From: Knufia peltigerae
Lineage: Eukaryota; Ascomycota; Eurotiomycetes; Chaetothyriales; Trichomeriaceae
DNA: 64,000 nt
Reading direction: 5' to 3'
NCBI GenBank assembly: GCA_030247855.1
Contig: JAPDRN010000054.1
Span: 124,001-188,000 of the forward strand
Positions 26,198 through 35,419 of the stretch are shown here, piece after piece. Each line of letters starts with the position of its first letter. The first letter of the stretch is position 1. The translations under genes and the position numbers were made by a program. Under the pieces are notes generated by a model. It was not told the origin of the DNA. It worked only from the letters and a program-made list of their open reading frames with translations, and searched no databases.

Positions 26198-28309
26198 ATG
26201 TACGACCCGCTTGTGCAGAGTGCCGATGTACGCAGTGCCCACCCTTCCCTCCAACGCTGTCGCCCGCGCCGTCTGGCCTGGCTGCTGGCCCTGGCCGGGG
26301 CGGTCGCCCTGCCCGGCCTGGCCCAGGCCGCCAGCTGTGCCGGCGTGGCCGAATGGGACCAGGCCAAGATCTACCGCAGTGGCGACACCCTGCAGAAGGG
26401 AGGGGTCCTCTACCGGGCGAACCAGGACATCTGGAACGCGCCGCCGGACCATCCGGCCGGGGCGCCCTACTACACCAACCTCGGCGCCTGCGACGGCGGC
26501 GGGGCCAACCAGCCGCCGGTGGTCAGCCTGACCTCGCCGGCCAACGGCGCCACCTTCAGCGCCGGCAGCACGGTCAACGTGACCGCCAACGCCAGCGATC
26601 CGGACGGCAGCGTCAGCAAGGTCGAGTTCTTCCGCGATGGCAGTTCGCTGGGCGTCGACACCAGCGCGCCGTACAGCGCCAACTGGGCCAACGCCAGCGC
26701 CGGCAGCCATACCCTGCGCGCGGTCGCCACCGACAACAACAACGCCACCGCCAGCACCGCGACCATCACCATCACCGTCAACGCAGCCAGTGGCGATACC
26801 ACCGCGCCCAGTGTGCCCGGAGGCCTGGCTGTGGGTACCCGCACCGCCAACAGCATCGCCCTGAGCTGGAGCCCGTCCAGCGACAACACCGGTGGCAGCG
26901 GCCTGGCCGGCTACGACGTGTACCGCAACGGCAGCCTGGTCGGGTCACCGTCCAGCGCCAGCTATGTCGATGGCGGGCTGACCGCGTCTACCAGCTACAG
27001 CTACCGCGTGCGCGCCCGCGACAACGCCGGCAATGCATCGGCGCAGGGCACGGCGGTGACCGCCAGCACCCTGGCCGGCGACGGTGGCACCACCGGCAAG
27101 CGGGTCATCGGCTACTTCACCCAGTGGGGCATCTATGGCCGCAACTACCGGGTCAAGAACATCGACAGCAGCGGTTCGGCCGCGCGCCTGACGCACATCA
27201 ACTACGCCTTCGGCAACGTGCGCAACAACCGCTGCGAAGTGGGCGTGACCCAGGCATCGGACCCGAACACCGGTGTGGGTGGCGATGCCTTCGCCGACTA
27301 CACCAAGGCGTTCGGTGCCGGTGAAAGCGTAAGCGGCAGCGCCGATACCTGGGACCAGCCGCTGCGTGGCAACTGGAACCAGCTCAAGCAGCTCAAGGCC
27401 AAGTACCCGGGCATGAAGGTGCTGATCTCGCTGGGTGGCTGGACCTGGTCGCGTGGCTTCTCCAGCGCGGCGCAACCGGCCAACCGCCAGGCCTTCGTCG
27501 CCTCGTGCATCGACGCCTACATCAAGGGCAACCTGCCGGTGACCGACGGAGCCGGTGGCCCGGGGGCAGCACTGGGCGTGTTCGACGGCATCGACATCGA
27601 CTGGGAATACCCGGTGGCCTGCGGTATTGCCTGCGGCACGCCCGAGGACAATGCCAACTTCACCGCGCTGATGGCCGAGTTCCGCCGCCAGCTCGATGCG
27701 GTGCGTCCGGGCCTGCTGCTGACGGTGGCGGTCGGCGCCGGCATCGACAAGATCCGCGTCACCGATCCGGCCGCGTACCATCCGTACCTGGACTACATCA
27801 ACGTGATGACCTACGACTTCCACGGCGCGTGGGATGCGAAGACCAATCACCAATCGGCGCTGTTCGATTCGCCGAGTGATCCGTCCACCGGCGACCAGAA
27901 GCTGTACAACAGCAACGACGCCATCGAGGCCTTCATCAGCCGTGGTGTTCCCGCCGCCAAGCTCAACCTGGGCATCGGCTATTACGGGCGCGGCTGGACC
28001 GGGGTGGCCAACGCCAACAACGGCCTGTACCAGAGCGCCACCGGCGCGGCACCGGGCACCTACGAGGCCGGCATCGAAGACTGGAAGGTGCTGAAGAACC
28101 TGGCGTGGCCGGGCTACACCGACAACACCGCCGGGGCCACCTGGATCTACAACGGCAGCACGTTGTGGAGCTTCGATACCCCGGCCAACATCACCCGCAA
28201 GATGGGCTACGTGAAGACCCAGGGACTGGGTGGTGCGTTTGTCTGGGAGTTCAGCGGCGACGACGCGCAGGGCACGCTGACCAAGGCGGTCAGTGATGGC
28301 TTGAAGTAA
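26198..28309 (+). CDS. chiA: Secreted chitinase, GH18, with chitin-binding, Ig-like and FnIII domains
   Basis: Hydrolyses beta-1,4 bonds in chitin outside the cell. It has 703 residues from the ATG preceded by CGGAG at 7 nt. A signal peptide with a long basic n-region ends near GLAQAAS (about residue 46). Domains in order: CBM5/12 chitin-binding (about 48-98, with AEWDQAKIYRSGDT), a bacterial Ig-like domain (about 107-195), fibronectin type III (about 200-290), and the GH18 barrel (about 303-700). The catalytic motif DGIDIDWE is complete, with acid Glu470. It is monocistronic, with a terminator 2 bp after the stop. It is a plausible Xps or Gsp substrate, and a GlcNAc-type operator lies upstream. 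Confidence 0.95.
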   Translation: MYDPLVQSADVRSAHPSLQRCRPRRLAWLLALAGAVALPGLAQAASCAGVAEWDQAKIYRSGDTLQKGGVLYRANQDIWNAPPDHPAGAPYYTNLGACDGGGANQPPVVSLTSPANGATFSAGSTVNVTANASDPDGSVSKVEFFRDGSSLGVDTSAPYSANWANASAGSHTLRAVATDNNNATASTATITITVNAASGDTTAPSVPGGLAVGTRTANSIALSWSPSSDNTGGSGLAGYDVYRNGSLVGSPSSASYVDGGLTASTSYSYRVRARDNAGNASAQGTAVTASTLAGDGGTTGKRVIGYFTQWGIYGRNYRVKNIDSSGSAARLTHINYAFGNVRNNRCEVGVTQASDPNTGVGGDAFADYTKAFGAGESVSGSADTWDQPLRGNWNQLKQLKAKYPGMKVLISLGGWTWSRGFSSAAQPANRQAFVASCIDAYIKGNLPVTDGAGGPGAALGVFDGIDIDWEYPVACGIACGTPEDNANFTALMAEFRRQLDAVRPGLLLTVAVGAGIDKIRVTDPAAYHPYLDYINVMTYDFHGAWDAKTNHQSALFDSPSDPSTGDQKLYNSNDAIEAFISRGVPAAKLNLGIGYYGRGWTGVANANNGLYQSATGAAPGTYEAGIEDWKVLKNLAWPGYTDNTAGATWIYNGSTLWSFDTPANITRKMGYVKTQGLGGAFVWEFSGDDAQGTLTKAVSDGLK

Positions 28310-28310
28310 G

Positions 28311-28347
28311 AAAAAGGCCGGGGGCGCACTGCGTCCCCGGCTTTCTG
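28311..28347 (+). terminator. Intrinsic terminator after chiA
   Basis: GCCGGGG and CCCCGGC pair around an inner loop (28317-28341), followed by TTTCTGTCT and preceded by AAAAA. It can act from both sides, for chiA and for the convergent dsbC. Confidence 0.85.
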
Positions 28348-28357
28348 TCTGATGCAT

Positions 28358-28378
28358 CCGCCGGGCATGGCCCGGCGG
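28358..28378. repeat. REP-like palindrome without GTAG tail
   Basis: CCGCCGGGC-ATG-GCCCGGCGG, a 9-bp perfect stem between chiA and dsbC. It has the stem of a SMAG element but no GTAG end. Confidence 0.6.
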
Positions 28379-28386
28379 CGTTTCAA

Positions 28387-29178
28387 TCAGCGCTTGGCCG
28401 ACAGCTTCTCCAACGCGGCACGCAGCTGCGCCGGCGGCAGGTAGCCGCCGAGCTGGGTGCCATCCGGCGCGAAGATGGCCGGCGTACCGTTCACGCCCAA
28501 CTGCTGGCCCAGGGCGTACTGCATCGCCACCGGGTTGGTGCAGTTCTTCGCGGCCACCGTGCCACCGCGTTTGGCATTGGTCAGGGCCTGGCGACGATCG
28601 GCCGCGCACCAGACCGAGATCATGTCGGTGTAATCCTTGCTGCCCAGCCCCATGCGCGGGAAGGCCAGGTACTCGACGGTGATGCCGTTGCGGTTGAGCT
28701 CGGCGATGTCCTGGTGCAGCTTGCGGCAGTAGCCGCATTCGATGTCGGTGAACACGCTGATGGTGTACTTCGCGTTCGGCGCGGCGAACACGATGCGGTC
28801 GCCATGGTTGGCCTTGGCCAGCAGGTCGCGGCGGTAGCCCAGCAGGCCTTCGCTGTTGGCCGGGCTCTTGGCGCGGGTGTCGTAGGGCTGCGACTGGAAC
28901 AGGTAGCGGCCGTCGTCGGAGACGTACAGCAGCTGGCCGGAGACCACCACTTCGCGGAAGCCCGGGAAGGGCGCGGCACCGATGTAGTCCACCTGGAAGC
29001 CGGGGTTGAGCTCGGTCAGTGCCTTGCGCACAGCCTGCTCGGCCGGGCCATTGGCCGCGGCGGCAGGACCGGCCTTGGCTGCCGCTGCGGCGGGGGCCTT
29101 TGCGGCTGGCGGGGCGGGCTGGGCGCAGGCACTCAGGCTGAGCGCGCCGAACACGGCGGCGATGGCGAATCGGAGCAT
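28387..29178 (-). CDS. dsbC: Thiol:disulfide interchange protein DsbC
   Basis: A periplasmic disulfide isomerase/reductase that corrects wrong disulfides. It has 263 residues. The N-terminus is a lipoprotein-like signal (LSAC, Cys18) followed by an Ala/Pro linker to about residue 45. The N-terminal dimerisation domain (about 48-110) and the thioredoxin domain with active site CGYC (148-151) follow, and the cis-Pro is in NGTPAIF near 232. Two further cysteines (CAADRR and KNC) match the second disulfide of the family. The gene lies next to xerD, a common gammaproteobacterial arrangement. Xps substrates with disulfides would depend on it; that link is inference. Confidence 0.95.
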   Translation of the reverse strand: MLRFAIAAVFGALSLSACAQPAPPAAKAPAAAAAKAGPAAAANGPAEQAVRKALTELNPGFQVDYIGAAPFPGFREVVVSGQLLYVSDDGRYLFQSQPYDTRAKSPANSEGLLGYRRDLLAKANHGDRIVFAAPNAKYTISVFTDIECGYCRKLHQDIAELNRNGITVEYLAFPRMGLGSKDYTDMISVWCAADRRQALTNAKRGGTVAAKNCTNPVAMQYALGQQLGVNGTPAIFAPDGTQLGGYLPPAQLRAALEKLSAKR

Positions 29179-29277
29179 GGAGCAGTCCGCAGCAGAAAGA
29201 AGACCCCGGATTCTGACACAGCCATCCTGAGCGGTCCGCGATGCCGCGCACAGGCCCGGCAGGGTTCAGCCGTGGGC

Positions 29278-30255
29278 TCAGCCGCGTGGATGATGGCGGG
29301 CGTGCAGTTTCTGCAGGTGTTCGCGTGCGACCAGCGTGTAGATCTGGGTGGTGGACAGCGAGCTGTGGCCCAGCAGCATCTGCAGCGCGCGCAGATCGGC
29401 GCCATGGTTCAGCAGGTGGGTGGCGAAACTGTGCCGCAGGCCATGCGGACTGATCCGCGCCGGGTCGATACCGGCCACCGCCGCATAACGCTTGACCAGG
29501 TGCCAGAACGCCTGGCGGGTCAAACCATGCAGGGCCGGTTCGATGAACAAGGGCGTCTGCCCGTCGGCCAGCGCCTGCACCTTGCCCTTGCCCACCAGTT
29601 GCGGTCGCGACTGCTGCAGGTAGCGTTCCAGCCAGTACTGCGACTCCTCGCCCAGCGGCACCAAGCGCTCCTTGCTGCCCTTGCCGGTCACCCGCAGCAC
29701 ACCCTGGCGCAGGTTCACCGCCGTGGCGGGCAGCAGCACCAGCTCGCTCACGCGCAGCCCGGCGGCATATATCAGTTCCAGCATGGCGCGGTCACGCAGG
29801 CCGAGCGGACTGTCGATATCCGGCGCCGCCAGCAGCGCATCGATCTGGCTCTCCGCCAGCGCCTTGGGCAGCAACCGTGGCAGCTTCGGCGGGTCGAGCA
29901 GTGCGCTGGGGTCTTCACTGCGTTCGCCACGGCGCACGGCGTCGGCAAAGAACGCGCGCAGCGCCGACAGCAGGCGCGCGTTGCTGCGCGGCGACCAGTT
30001 GTGGCGGGTGCGCCAGGCCAGGTAATCGAACAGACCAGCGCGTTCAACACCGGCCAGACCGCCGTCGCGGCCATCACACCAGCGCGCCAGGCCTTCAAGG
30101 TCGCGGCGATAGCTGTCCAGGGTGGCGCGGGCCAGACCGTGCTCGGCCCAGATCGCGTCGAGGAAACGCTGGATGCGCTGGCTGTCCTCGCCGCGCAGCT
30201 CGGGCAGTTGCTGGACCAGCTGACGACGTTCGGCGGGAGTGGAAGTGACGGCCAT
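29278..30255 (-). CDS. xerD: Site-specific tyrosine recombinase XerD
   Basis: Resolves chromosome dimers at dif together with XerC. It has 325 residues from the ATG in MAVTST. The SAM-like N-terminal domain covers about 25-110. The catalytic domain shows Arg in AAGLRVSELV, Lys in GKGSKERLVPL, His-x-x-Arg in HGLRHSFATHLLNHG, His in LGHSSLSTTQIY and the nucleophilic Tyr in the same stretch. All residues of the family are present. Assignment to XerD rather than XerC rests on the neighbouring dsbC and on overall likeness. Confidence 0.93.
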   Translation of the reverse strand: MAVTSTPAERRQLVQQLPELRGEDSQRIQRFLDAIWAEHGLARATLDSYRRDLEGLARWCDGRDGGLAGVERAGLFDYLAWRTRHNWSPRSNARLLSALRAFFADAVRRGERSEDPSALLDPPKLPRLLPKALAESQIDALLAAPDIDSPLGLRDRAMLELIYAAGLRVSELVLLPATAVNLRQGVLRVTGKGSKERLVPLGEESQYWLERYLQQSRPQLVGKGKVQALADGQTPLFIEPALHGLTRQAFWHLVKRYAAVAGIDPARISPHGLRHSFATHLLNHGADLRALQMLLGHSSLSTTQIYTLVAREHLQKLHARHHPRG

Positions 30256-30311
30256 GCACGCAGGATACGAGGCCAACTGCGGGCACGGCCAGCATTGCGT
30301 ATGCTCGGCAC

Positions 30312-30800
30312 ATGTCGAGCCCCGCCACCGATGCGGCCCACGTCGCCGCTGATACGCCCCGCCCGCGCGCGCTGCTGCTGTGGCGCCTGCTGGCGATGAT
30401 CTATGACGCGTTGCCGGTGCTGGCCTTGTGGATGCTGGCCGGCACCGTGTTCACACTGGCCTATACGTTCAGCGGCCATGCGCAGCGCGACAACATCGCG
30501 CCTTTCAGCGCTTGGCAATGGCTGCTGTGGGCGGTGTGCTGGGGGTTGACCGGCTGGTATGCCACCGCCAGCTGGCGGCGCGGCGGGCAGACGCTGGGCA
30601 TGCGCCCGTGGCGGTTGAAGGTGGAGTCACGCGATGGCACGCCGTTGCGACGCGGCCAGCTGTGGCTGCGGTTCGCGGTGGGCACGCTGTCGTTGCTGCT
30701 GGGCGGGCTGGGCTTCTGGTGGGCGCTGGTGGATCGCCAGCGGCTGACCTGGCACGACCGCGCGAGCGCCACGCGGGTGCTGCGAATGCCGAAGCGCTGA
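30312..30800 (+). CDS. RDD family membrane protein
   Basis: A small inner-membrane protein of 162 residues with about four hydrophobic segments. The N-terminal LLLWRLLAMIYDALPVLALWM carries the Arg and Asp pair typical of RDD proteins, and a second basic segment GMRPWRLKVESRDG is the conserved middle motif. The function of the family is mostly unknown; some members act in transport. It diverges from xerD (56 bp) and converges on lptG with a REP pair between. Confidence 0.88.
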   Translation: MSSPATDAAHVAADTPRPRALLLWRLLAMIYDALPVLALWMLAGTVFTLAYTFSGHAQRDNIAPFSAWQWLLWAVCWGLTGWYATASWRRGGQTLGMRPWRLKVESRDGTPLRRGQLWLRFAVGTLSLLLGGLGFWWALVDRQRLTWHDRASATRVLRMPKR

Positions 30801-30809
30801 CCTGTGCTG

Positions 30810-30877
30810 GCAGCGCCGGGCCATGCCCGGCGGACGTGGGATATCGCACACCTTCGCCGGGCATGGCCCGGCGCTGC
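30810..30877. repeat. Inverted pair of REP elements (REPIN-like), GCAG variant
   Basis: GCAG plus GCGCCGGGC/GCCCGGCG at 30810-30832, and its inverted partner at 30855-30877, separated by 22 nt (GACGTGGGATATCGCACACC..). It lies between the convergent RDD gene and lptG. The usual GTAG has become GCAG in both units. Confidence 0.75.
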
Positions 30878-30882
30878 ATGAA

Positions 30883-31989
30883 TCAGCCCGATTTGCGCCG
30901 GAACAACAATCCGGACACCGCCAGCATCACGATCGGCGGCAGCGCGTAGGCGATGCGGTAGTCAAACTTCAGCGCGCCGGCCATGCGGCCGAAGAACAGC
31001 TGCAGCAGCCAGAACGCCAGCGCGAACAGGATGCCCAGGAACAGGCGCTTGCCCATGCCGCCACTGCGCAGCGAACCGAACGCGAACGGCACCGCCGCCA
31101 GGCACAGCGCCAGCACATTCAACGGATAGAACCAGCGGCTCCAGTACACATCCTCGTAGTCGCGTGCATCCAGCCCATTGCGCTCACGATAGGCAATGCT
31201 GGTGCTCAGCTCGGACACGCTGAGGTTGCGCGGCTTGGCGATGCCGGTGGCCAGGGCTCCAGCGTCCAGCTTGGAATTCCACGGCTCACGGGCCACTTCC
31301 TGGCGCGTTGCCGAGCGCTCGCCGAAGGTGTCACGGCGCACGCCGGTCAACACCCAGCCATCCTTGTCATGCTCGGCGGTGGCCGCATGGGTCAACGTAC
31401 CGACGCGCCCGTCCTCGTTGATCCTGTAGAGGCGCACGTCCCGCAGAATCAGCCGGGTGCCCTTGTCGCCGACCAGCTGTTCCTCGCCACTCTGTGCGTT
31501 GAGGAACGTGTCACCCTCGCGCGCCCACAAGCCGGAGTACCGCGCCACCGCCATGTCGGTGCCCCACTTGGCACTCATCTTCAGCGAATCGGCGCGGTTC
31601 TGACCCCACGGTCCCAGGGTCTCGGCACTGATCACCATCAGCCCGGTCAGCAGCGACAGGGCGATCGCCACCGACACGCTCAGGCGCTTGCGCGACAGGC
31701 CCAGCGCGCGCAATGCGGTCAGCTCCGAGGTCGCGGCCAGCTGGCCCAGGCCCATCAGCGCGCCGATCACCGCCGCGGTCGGGAACATCGTGTAGGCCCG
31801 GCGCGGCACGGTGTACAGCACCCAGGCTGCCGCATGGCCCAGCGAATAGCCGTTCTTGCCGATGTCCTTGAACTCGCCGGAGAAGGCCATCAGCACGTCC
31901 AGGCCGACCAGCACCGCCCAGGTCAGCAGCACGGTACCCAGCACCGCCCGGCCCAGGTACAGATCGAAACGCATCGGTCGCAGCATCAT
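30883..31989 (-). CDS. lptG: LPS export permease LptG
   Basis: A transmembrane half of the LptB2FG ABC transporter that lifts LPS out of the inner membrane. It has 368 residues, with three membrane helices at the N-terminus (about 8-32, 55-80, 98-120) and three at the C-terminus (about 285-355), around a periplasmic jellyroll domain. The motif AATSELTALRALGLSRKRL near residue 85-105 is the coupling helix region that contacts LptB. The start overlaps the lptF stop as ATGA. Confidence 0.95.
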   Translation of the reverse strand: MMLRPMRFDLYLGRAVLGTVLLTWAVLVGLDVLMAFSGEFKDIGKNGYSLGHAAAWVLYTVPRRAYTMFPTAAVIGALMGLGQLAATSELTALRALGLSRKRLSVSVAIALSLLTGLMVISAETLGPWGQNRADSLKMSAKWGTDMAVARYSGLWAREGDTFLNAQSGEEQLVGDKGTRLILRDVRLYRINEDGRVGTLTHAATAEHDKDGWVLTGVRRDTFGERSATRQEVAREPWNSKLDAGALATGIAKPRNLSVSELSTSIAYRERNGLDARDYEDVYWSRWFYPLNVLALCLAAVPFAFGSLRSGGMGKRLFLGILFALAFWLLQLFFGRMAGALKFDYRIAYALPPIVMLAVSGLLFRRKSG

Positions 31990-33068
31990 GCGCGGGCTCC
32001 CTTCGGGCGGGCCATGCGGCCATCACGCGCGTACATCCAGATCGCCAGTGCCAGCAACGGCAGGGTCAGCCACCACAGGCCAAGCGCCGGCGGAATCTGC
32101 CCATTGGCGATCCAGCCACTGCCGATGAACATCATGTTGGTGCCGACCATGTAGGCCAGCAGGGCCAGCATCATCCGGCCGTAGCGCTGCTGCCGCGGCG
32201 AACTGCGCCCCAGCGGTACGGTCAGCAGGGCGAAGGCCAGCGCGATCAGCGGCGGGGCCAGGCGGCGGTGCAGCTGTGCCTGCGCCTCGGGGCGCTTGTC
32301 GCCGAGCAGCGCGGTGGTCGGCATCAGTTCGGGATCATCACTCTTGCGGGCCTCACTGCCGTCGGGCAGCGCCACGTCGTTGCGGGCGAAGGTCGCCAGA
32401 CGGTAATCCAGTGCGCCGGCCGCCGGCCCTTCCAGCTGGTGGCCATCATCCAGTTCGAGGAAGCGCTGGCGGGCGCCTTCGAAGTACATGCGGCCGCTGG
32501 CAGCGGACACCACCTCAAGGCGATCCTCCTTCTGCCGCTGCAGGAACACACGGCCCAGCTGGCTGCCATCGGGGGAGATCGAGGCGACGTAGACCACGCC
32601 GCCATTGGGCAGCGGGGTGAACCGGCCCGGCTCCAGGCCGGCCATCAGCACGCTGCGGTTGGCGTCCTGGATCATCTGTTCGGCGGTGCGCTGGGCCCAG
32701 GGCCCCAGCCACAACGAACAGGCGCCAACCACCGCGATCACCGGCAGCACCAGCAGCAGCAGGGGCTTGAGCAGGCGCTTGGGGCCGACACCAATGGCGG
32801 TGATGACCGCCATTTCCGAGTCGCGGTAGAGGCGGGCGATGGCCAGCAGCAGGCCCAGCATCAGTGCCAGCGGCAGAATCAGCGGCATGTAGACGATGAA
32901 CTGCAGGCCCAGCTGCGAGAACAGCAGCTTGGCCGGCAGCCGCCCGTCGGCGATGTTGCCGAGGATGTCCACCAGCACGCCGCCCACGCTGACCACCAGC
33001 AGGACGATCAGGGTAGCCAGGAAACTCTGGACGAAATCGCCCAATAGATAGCGGTCGAGCTTCAACAT
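31986..33068 (-). CDS. lptF: LPS export permease LptF
   Basis: The partner of LptG, 360 residues from the ATG of MLKLDRYLL. Upstream codons exist in frame but do not look coding. It has three N-terminal helices (about 15-40, 50-72, 100-125) and three C-terminal helices (about 275-340), with the periplasmic domain between. The segment DSEMAVITAIGVGPKRL near residue 80-98 corresponds to the ATPase-coupling helix. It is divergent from pepA (104 bp), an arrangement common in gammaproteobacteria. Confidence 0.95.
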   Translation of the reverse strand: MLKLDRYLLGDFVQSFLATLIVLLVVSVGGVLVDILGNIADGRLPAKLLFSQLGLQFIVYMPLILPLALMLGLLLAIARLYRDSEMAVITAIGVGPKRLLKPLLLLVLPVIAVVGACSLWLGPWAQRTAEQMIQDANRSVLMAGLEPGRFTPLPNGGVVYVASISPDGSQLGRVFLQRQKEDRLEVVSAASGRMYFEGARQRFLELDDGHQLEGPAAGALDYRLATFARNDVALPDGSEARKSDDPELMPTTALLGDKRPEAQAQLHRRLAPPLIALAFALLTVPLGRSSPRQQRYGRMMLALLAYMVGTNMMFIGSGWIANGQIPPALGLWWLTLPLLALAIWMYARDGRMARPKGARA

Positions 33069-33172
33069 GGGGCGGTGGTTTAAACTCTCAGGTTCGTTCG
33101 CGGTGCCGCCCAGTCTAGCGTCTGGGCGTAAACGGTCCGCGATTGTACGGACTTGCCAATGGAATCTGCTCA

Positions 33173-34651
33173 ATGGCTCTCGAATTCACCCTGAACCACC
33201 TCGCTGCGGCTTCGGCCGCCGTTGACTGCCTCGTCGTCGGCGCCTATGCCGACCATACCCTGACTGCGTCCGCGCAGGCACTGGATGCTGCAAGCGGTGG
33301 CCGCCTGGCCGCCCTGGCCCAGCGCGGCGACCTGTCCGGCAAGACCGGCGCCACCACCCTGCTGCACGACCTGCCGGGCGTGACCGCCCCGCGCGTGCTG
33401 GTGGTCGGCCTCGGCGATGCCGCCCGCTTCGGCGTGCCGCAGTACCTGAAGGCAGTCGGCGATGCCGTGCGCGCGCTGAAGGCCGGCGCTGCCCGCAGCG
33501 CACTGTTCACCCTCTCCGAAGTGGCGGTGAAGGACCGCGACGCGGCCTGGGCGATCCGCCAGGCGGTGATCGCTGCCGACCACGCGGCCTACCGCTACAC
33601 CGCCACCCTGGGCAAGAAGAAGGCCGACGATGCCGGCCTGGCCCAGCTGGCCATCGCAGGTGAGGACGCGCAGGCCCTGGCCCAGGGCCAGGCCATCGCC
33701 GCCGGTGTCGAGTTCGCCCGCGAGCTGGGCAACCTGCCGCCGAACTACTGCACCCCGGCCTATCTGGCTGAAGTGGGCGTGAAATTCGCCGACGAGCATG
33801 ACGGTGCCGAAGCCGAGATCCTCGACGAGACCCAGATGGAAGCGCTGGGCATGGGCTCGCTGCTGGCCGTGGCCCGTGGCTCGGCCAACCGCCCGCGCCT
33901 GGTGGTGCTGAAGTGGAGCAATGGCGGCGACGCCAAGCCCTACGTGCTAGTCGGCAAGGGCATCACCTTCGATACCGGCGGCGTCAACCTGAAGACCCAG
34001 GGCGGCATCGAAGAGATGAAGTACGACATGTGCGGTGGCGCCAACGTCATCGGCACCTTCGTCGCCGCGGTCAAGGCCAAGCTGCCGTTGAACCTTGTCG
34101 TGGTGGTGCCGGCGGTGGAAAACGCCATCGACGGCAACGCCTATCGTCCGTCCGACGTCATCACCTCGATGTCGGGCAAGACCATCGAAGTCGGCAACAC
34201 CGACGCCGAGGGCCGCCTGATCCTGTGCGACGCCCTGACCTACGCGCAGCGCTTCGAGCCGCAGGCACTGGTCGACGTGGCCACCCTGACCGGCGCCTGC
34301 CTGGTCGCCCTCGGCCACCAGACCGCCGGCCTGATGAGCAAGCACGACGACCTGGCCAACGAGCTGCTGGCCGCCGGCGAGCAGGTCTTCGACCGCGCCT
34401 GGCGCCTGCCGCTGTGGGACGAGTACCAGCCGATGCTGGATTCCAGCTTCGCCGACGTCTACAACATCGGCGGCCGCTGGGCCGGTGCCATCACCGCTGG
34501 CTGTTTCCTGTCGCGCTTCGCCGAAGGCCAGCGCTGGGCCCATCTGGACATCGCCGGCGTGGCCAGCGATGAAGGCAAGCGTGGCATGGCCACCGGCCGT
34601 CCGGTCGGCCTGCTGAGCCAGTGGTTGCTGGACCAGGTCGCCCGCGCCTGA
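33173..34651 (+). CDS. pepA: Leucyl aminopeptidase PepA
   Basis: A cytosolic M17 aminopeptidase with two metal ions; in E. coli it also serves Xer recombination as a DNA-binding accessory protein. It has 492 residues from the ATG of MALEFTL. The C-terminal catalytic domain carries VGKGITFDTGGVNLK (metal ligand Lys and Asp), EMKYDMCGGANV, and the family signature NTDAEGRLIL. The N-terminal domain spans about 1-160. It is first in a likely operon with holC, a small membrane protein and valS. Confidence 0.96.
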   Translation: MALEFTLNHLAAASAAVDCLVVGAYADHTLTASAQALDAASGGRLAALAQRGDLSGKTGATTLLHDLPGVTAPRVLVVGLGDAARFGVPQYLKAVGDAVRALKAGAARSALFTLSEVAVKDRDAAWAIRQAVIAADHAAYRYTATLGKKKADDAGLAQLAIAGEDAQALAQGQAIAAGVEFARELGNLPPNYCTPAYLAEVGVKFADEHDGAEAEILDETQMEALGMGSLLAVARGSANRPRLVVLKWSNGGDAKPYVLVGKGITFDTGGVNLKTQGGIEEMKYDMCGGANVIGTFVAAVKAKLPLNLVVVVPAVENAIDGNAYRPSDVITSMSGKTIEVGNTDAEGRLILCDALTYAQRFEPQALVDVATLTGACLVALGHQTAGLMSKHDDLANELLAAGEQVFDRAWRLPLWDEYQPMLDSSFADVYNIGGRWAGAITAGCFLSRFAEGQRWAHLDIAGVASDEGKRGMATGRPVGLLSQWLLDQVARA

Positions 34652-34748
34652 CGCTGTACCTGACCCTGGCCGGCAACCGCCGGCCCGGGCCTCGCCGGTC
34701 CAGCCGTCAGCCGGCATGGATCGGCACCTGCCTCACCTGGATGCCACC

Positions 34749-35174
34749 ATGCCCCGCGCCGACTTCTATCTGATCGCCAAGCCCCGTTTCCTGACCGAGC
34801 CGTTGCGCCTGGTCTGCGAGCTGGCGCGCAAGGCCAACGACGCCGGGTTGTTCACCCTGGTGCTGGCCCGCGACCAGGCCCAGGCCGAAGAACTGGACGA
34901 ACTTCTCTGGTCGTTCGACGACGATGCCTACATTCCGCACCAGATCGTGGGTGAGGATGTAGACGAGGAAGAGGCGCTGGTGCTGATCGCCCCACCCGGT
35001 GGCGAGGCCCCCGTGCGGCCGCTGGTGATCAACCTGCGCGACGAACCCTGGCTGGGCCAGTGCGAGCGCGTGCTGGAAGTGGTGCCGGCCGATCCGGAAG
35101 CGCGCGAACCGCTGCGCGAGCGCTGGCGCCAGTACAAGACCGCCGGTTACGACCTGAACAAGCACGACATGTAA
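34749..35174 (+). CDS. holC: DNA polymerase III chi subunit HolC
   Basis: A clamp-loader accessory subunit that binds SSB and, with psi, links it to the polymerase III holoenzyme. It has 141 residues from the ATG of MPRADFYLI; an in-frame ATG 11 codons upstream (34716) gives a less typical start. The sequence shows the chi pattern: ADFYLIAKP at the start, VCELARKANDAGLFTLVLA in the middle, and LLWSFDDDAYIPHQIV before residue 75. It lies between pepA and valS, as in many gammaproteobacteria. Confidence 0.93.
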   Translation: MPRADFYLIAKPRFLTEPLRLVCELARKANDAGLFTLVLARDQAQAEELDELLWSFDDDAYIPHQIVGEDVDEEEALVLIAPPGGEAPVRPLVINLRDEPWLGQCERVLEVVPADPEAREPLRERWRQYKTAGYDLNKHDM

Positions 35175-35193
35175 GCCCGGCGAGGACCCCTTG

Positions 35194-35385
35194 ATGCGCC
35201 TGCTGATCGCCCTGATTCTTCCCTGGCTGTCCTTTTTCACCATCGGCCGGCCGTTTGCCGGCATCGTCTGCCTGATTCTGCAGATCACCCTGATCGGCTG
35301 GCTGCCCGCCGCGATCTGGGCTGCCTATTCGGTCAGCCAGTACCACACCGACCAGAAGATCCGGCGCACCCTCGGGTCGCGCTGA
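35194..35385 (+). CDS. Small membrane protein, Pmp3/YqaE-like
   Basis: It has 63 residues with two hydrophobic segments, LLIALILPWLSFFTIG and FAGIVCLILQITLIGWLPAAIWA, joined by a short turn. The layout and the GWLPAAIWAAY ending match the Pmp3/YqaE family of small hydrophobic stress-related proteins. A TTG directly before the ATG could also serve as start; GAGGA lies upstream. It sits between holC and valS and is probably co-transcribed. Confidence 0.8.
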   Translation: MRLLIALILPWLSFFTIGRPFAGIVCLILQITLIGWLPAAIWAAYSVSQYHTDQKIRRTLGSR

Positions 35386-35419
35386 TCTCCCTTCCCGCCT
35401 TGATGACTGGTTCCCCCGC

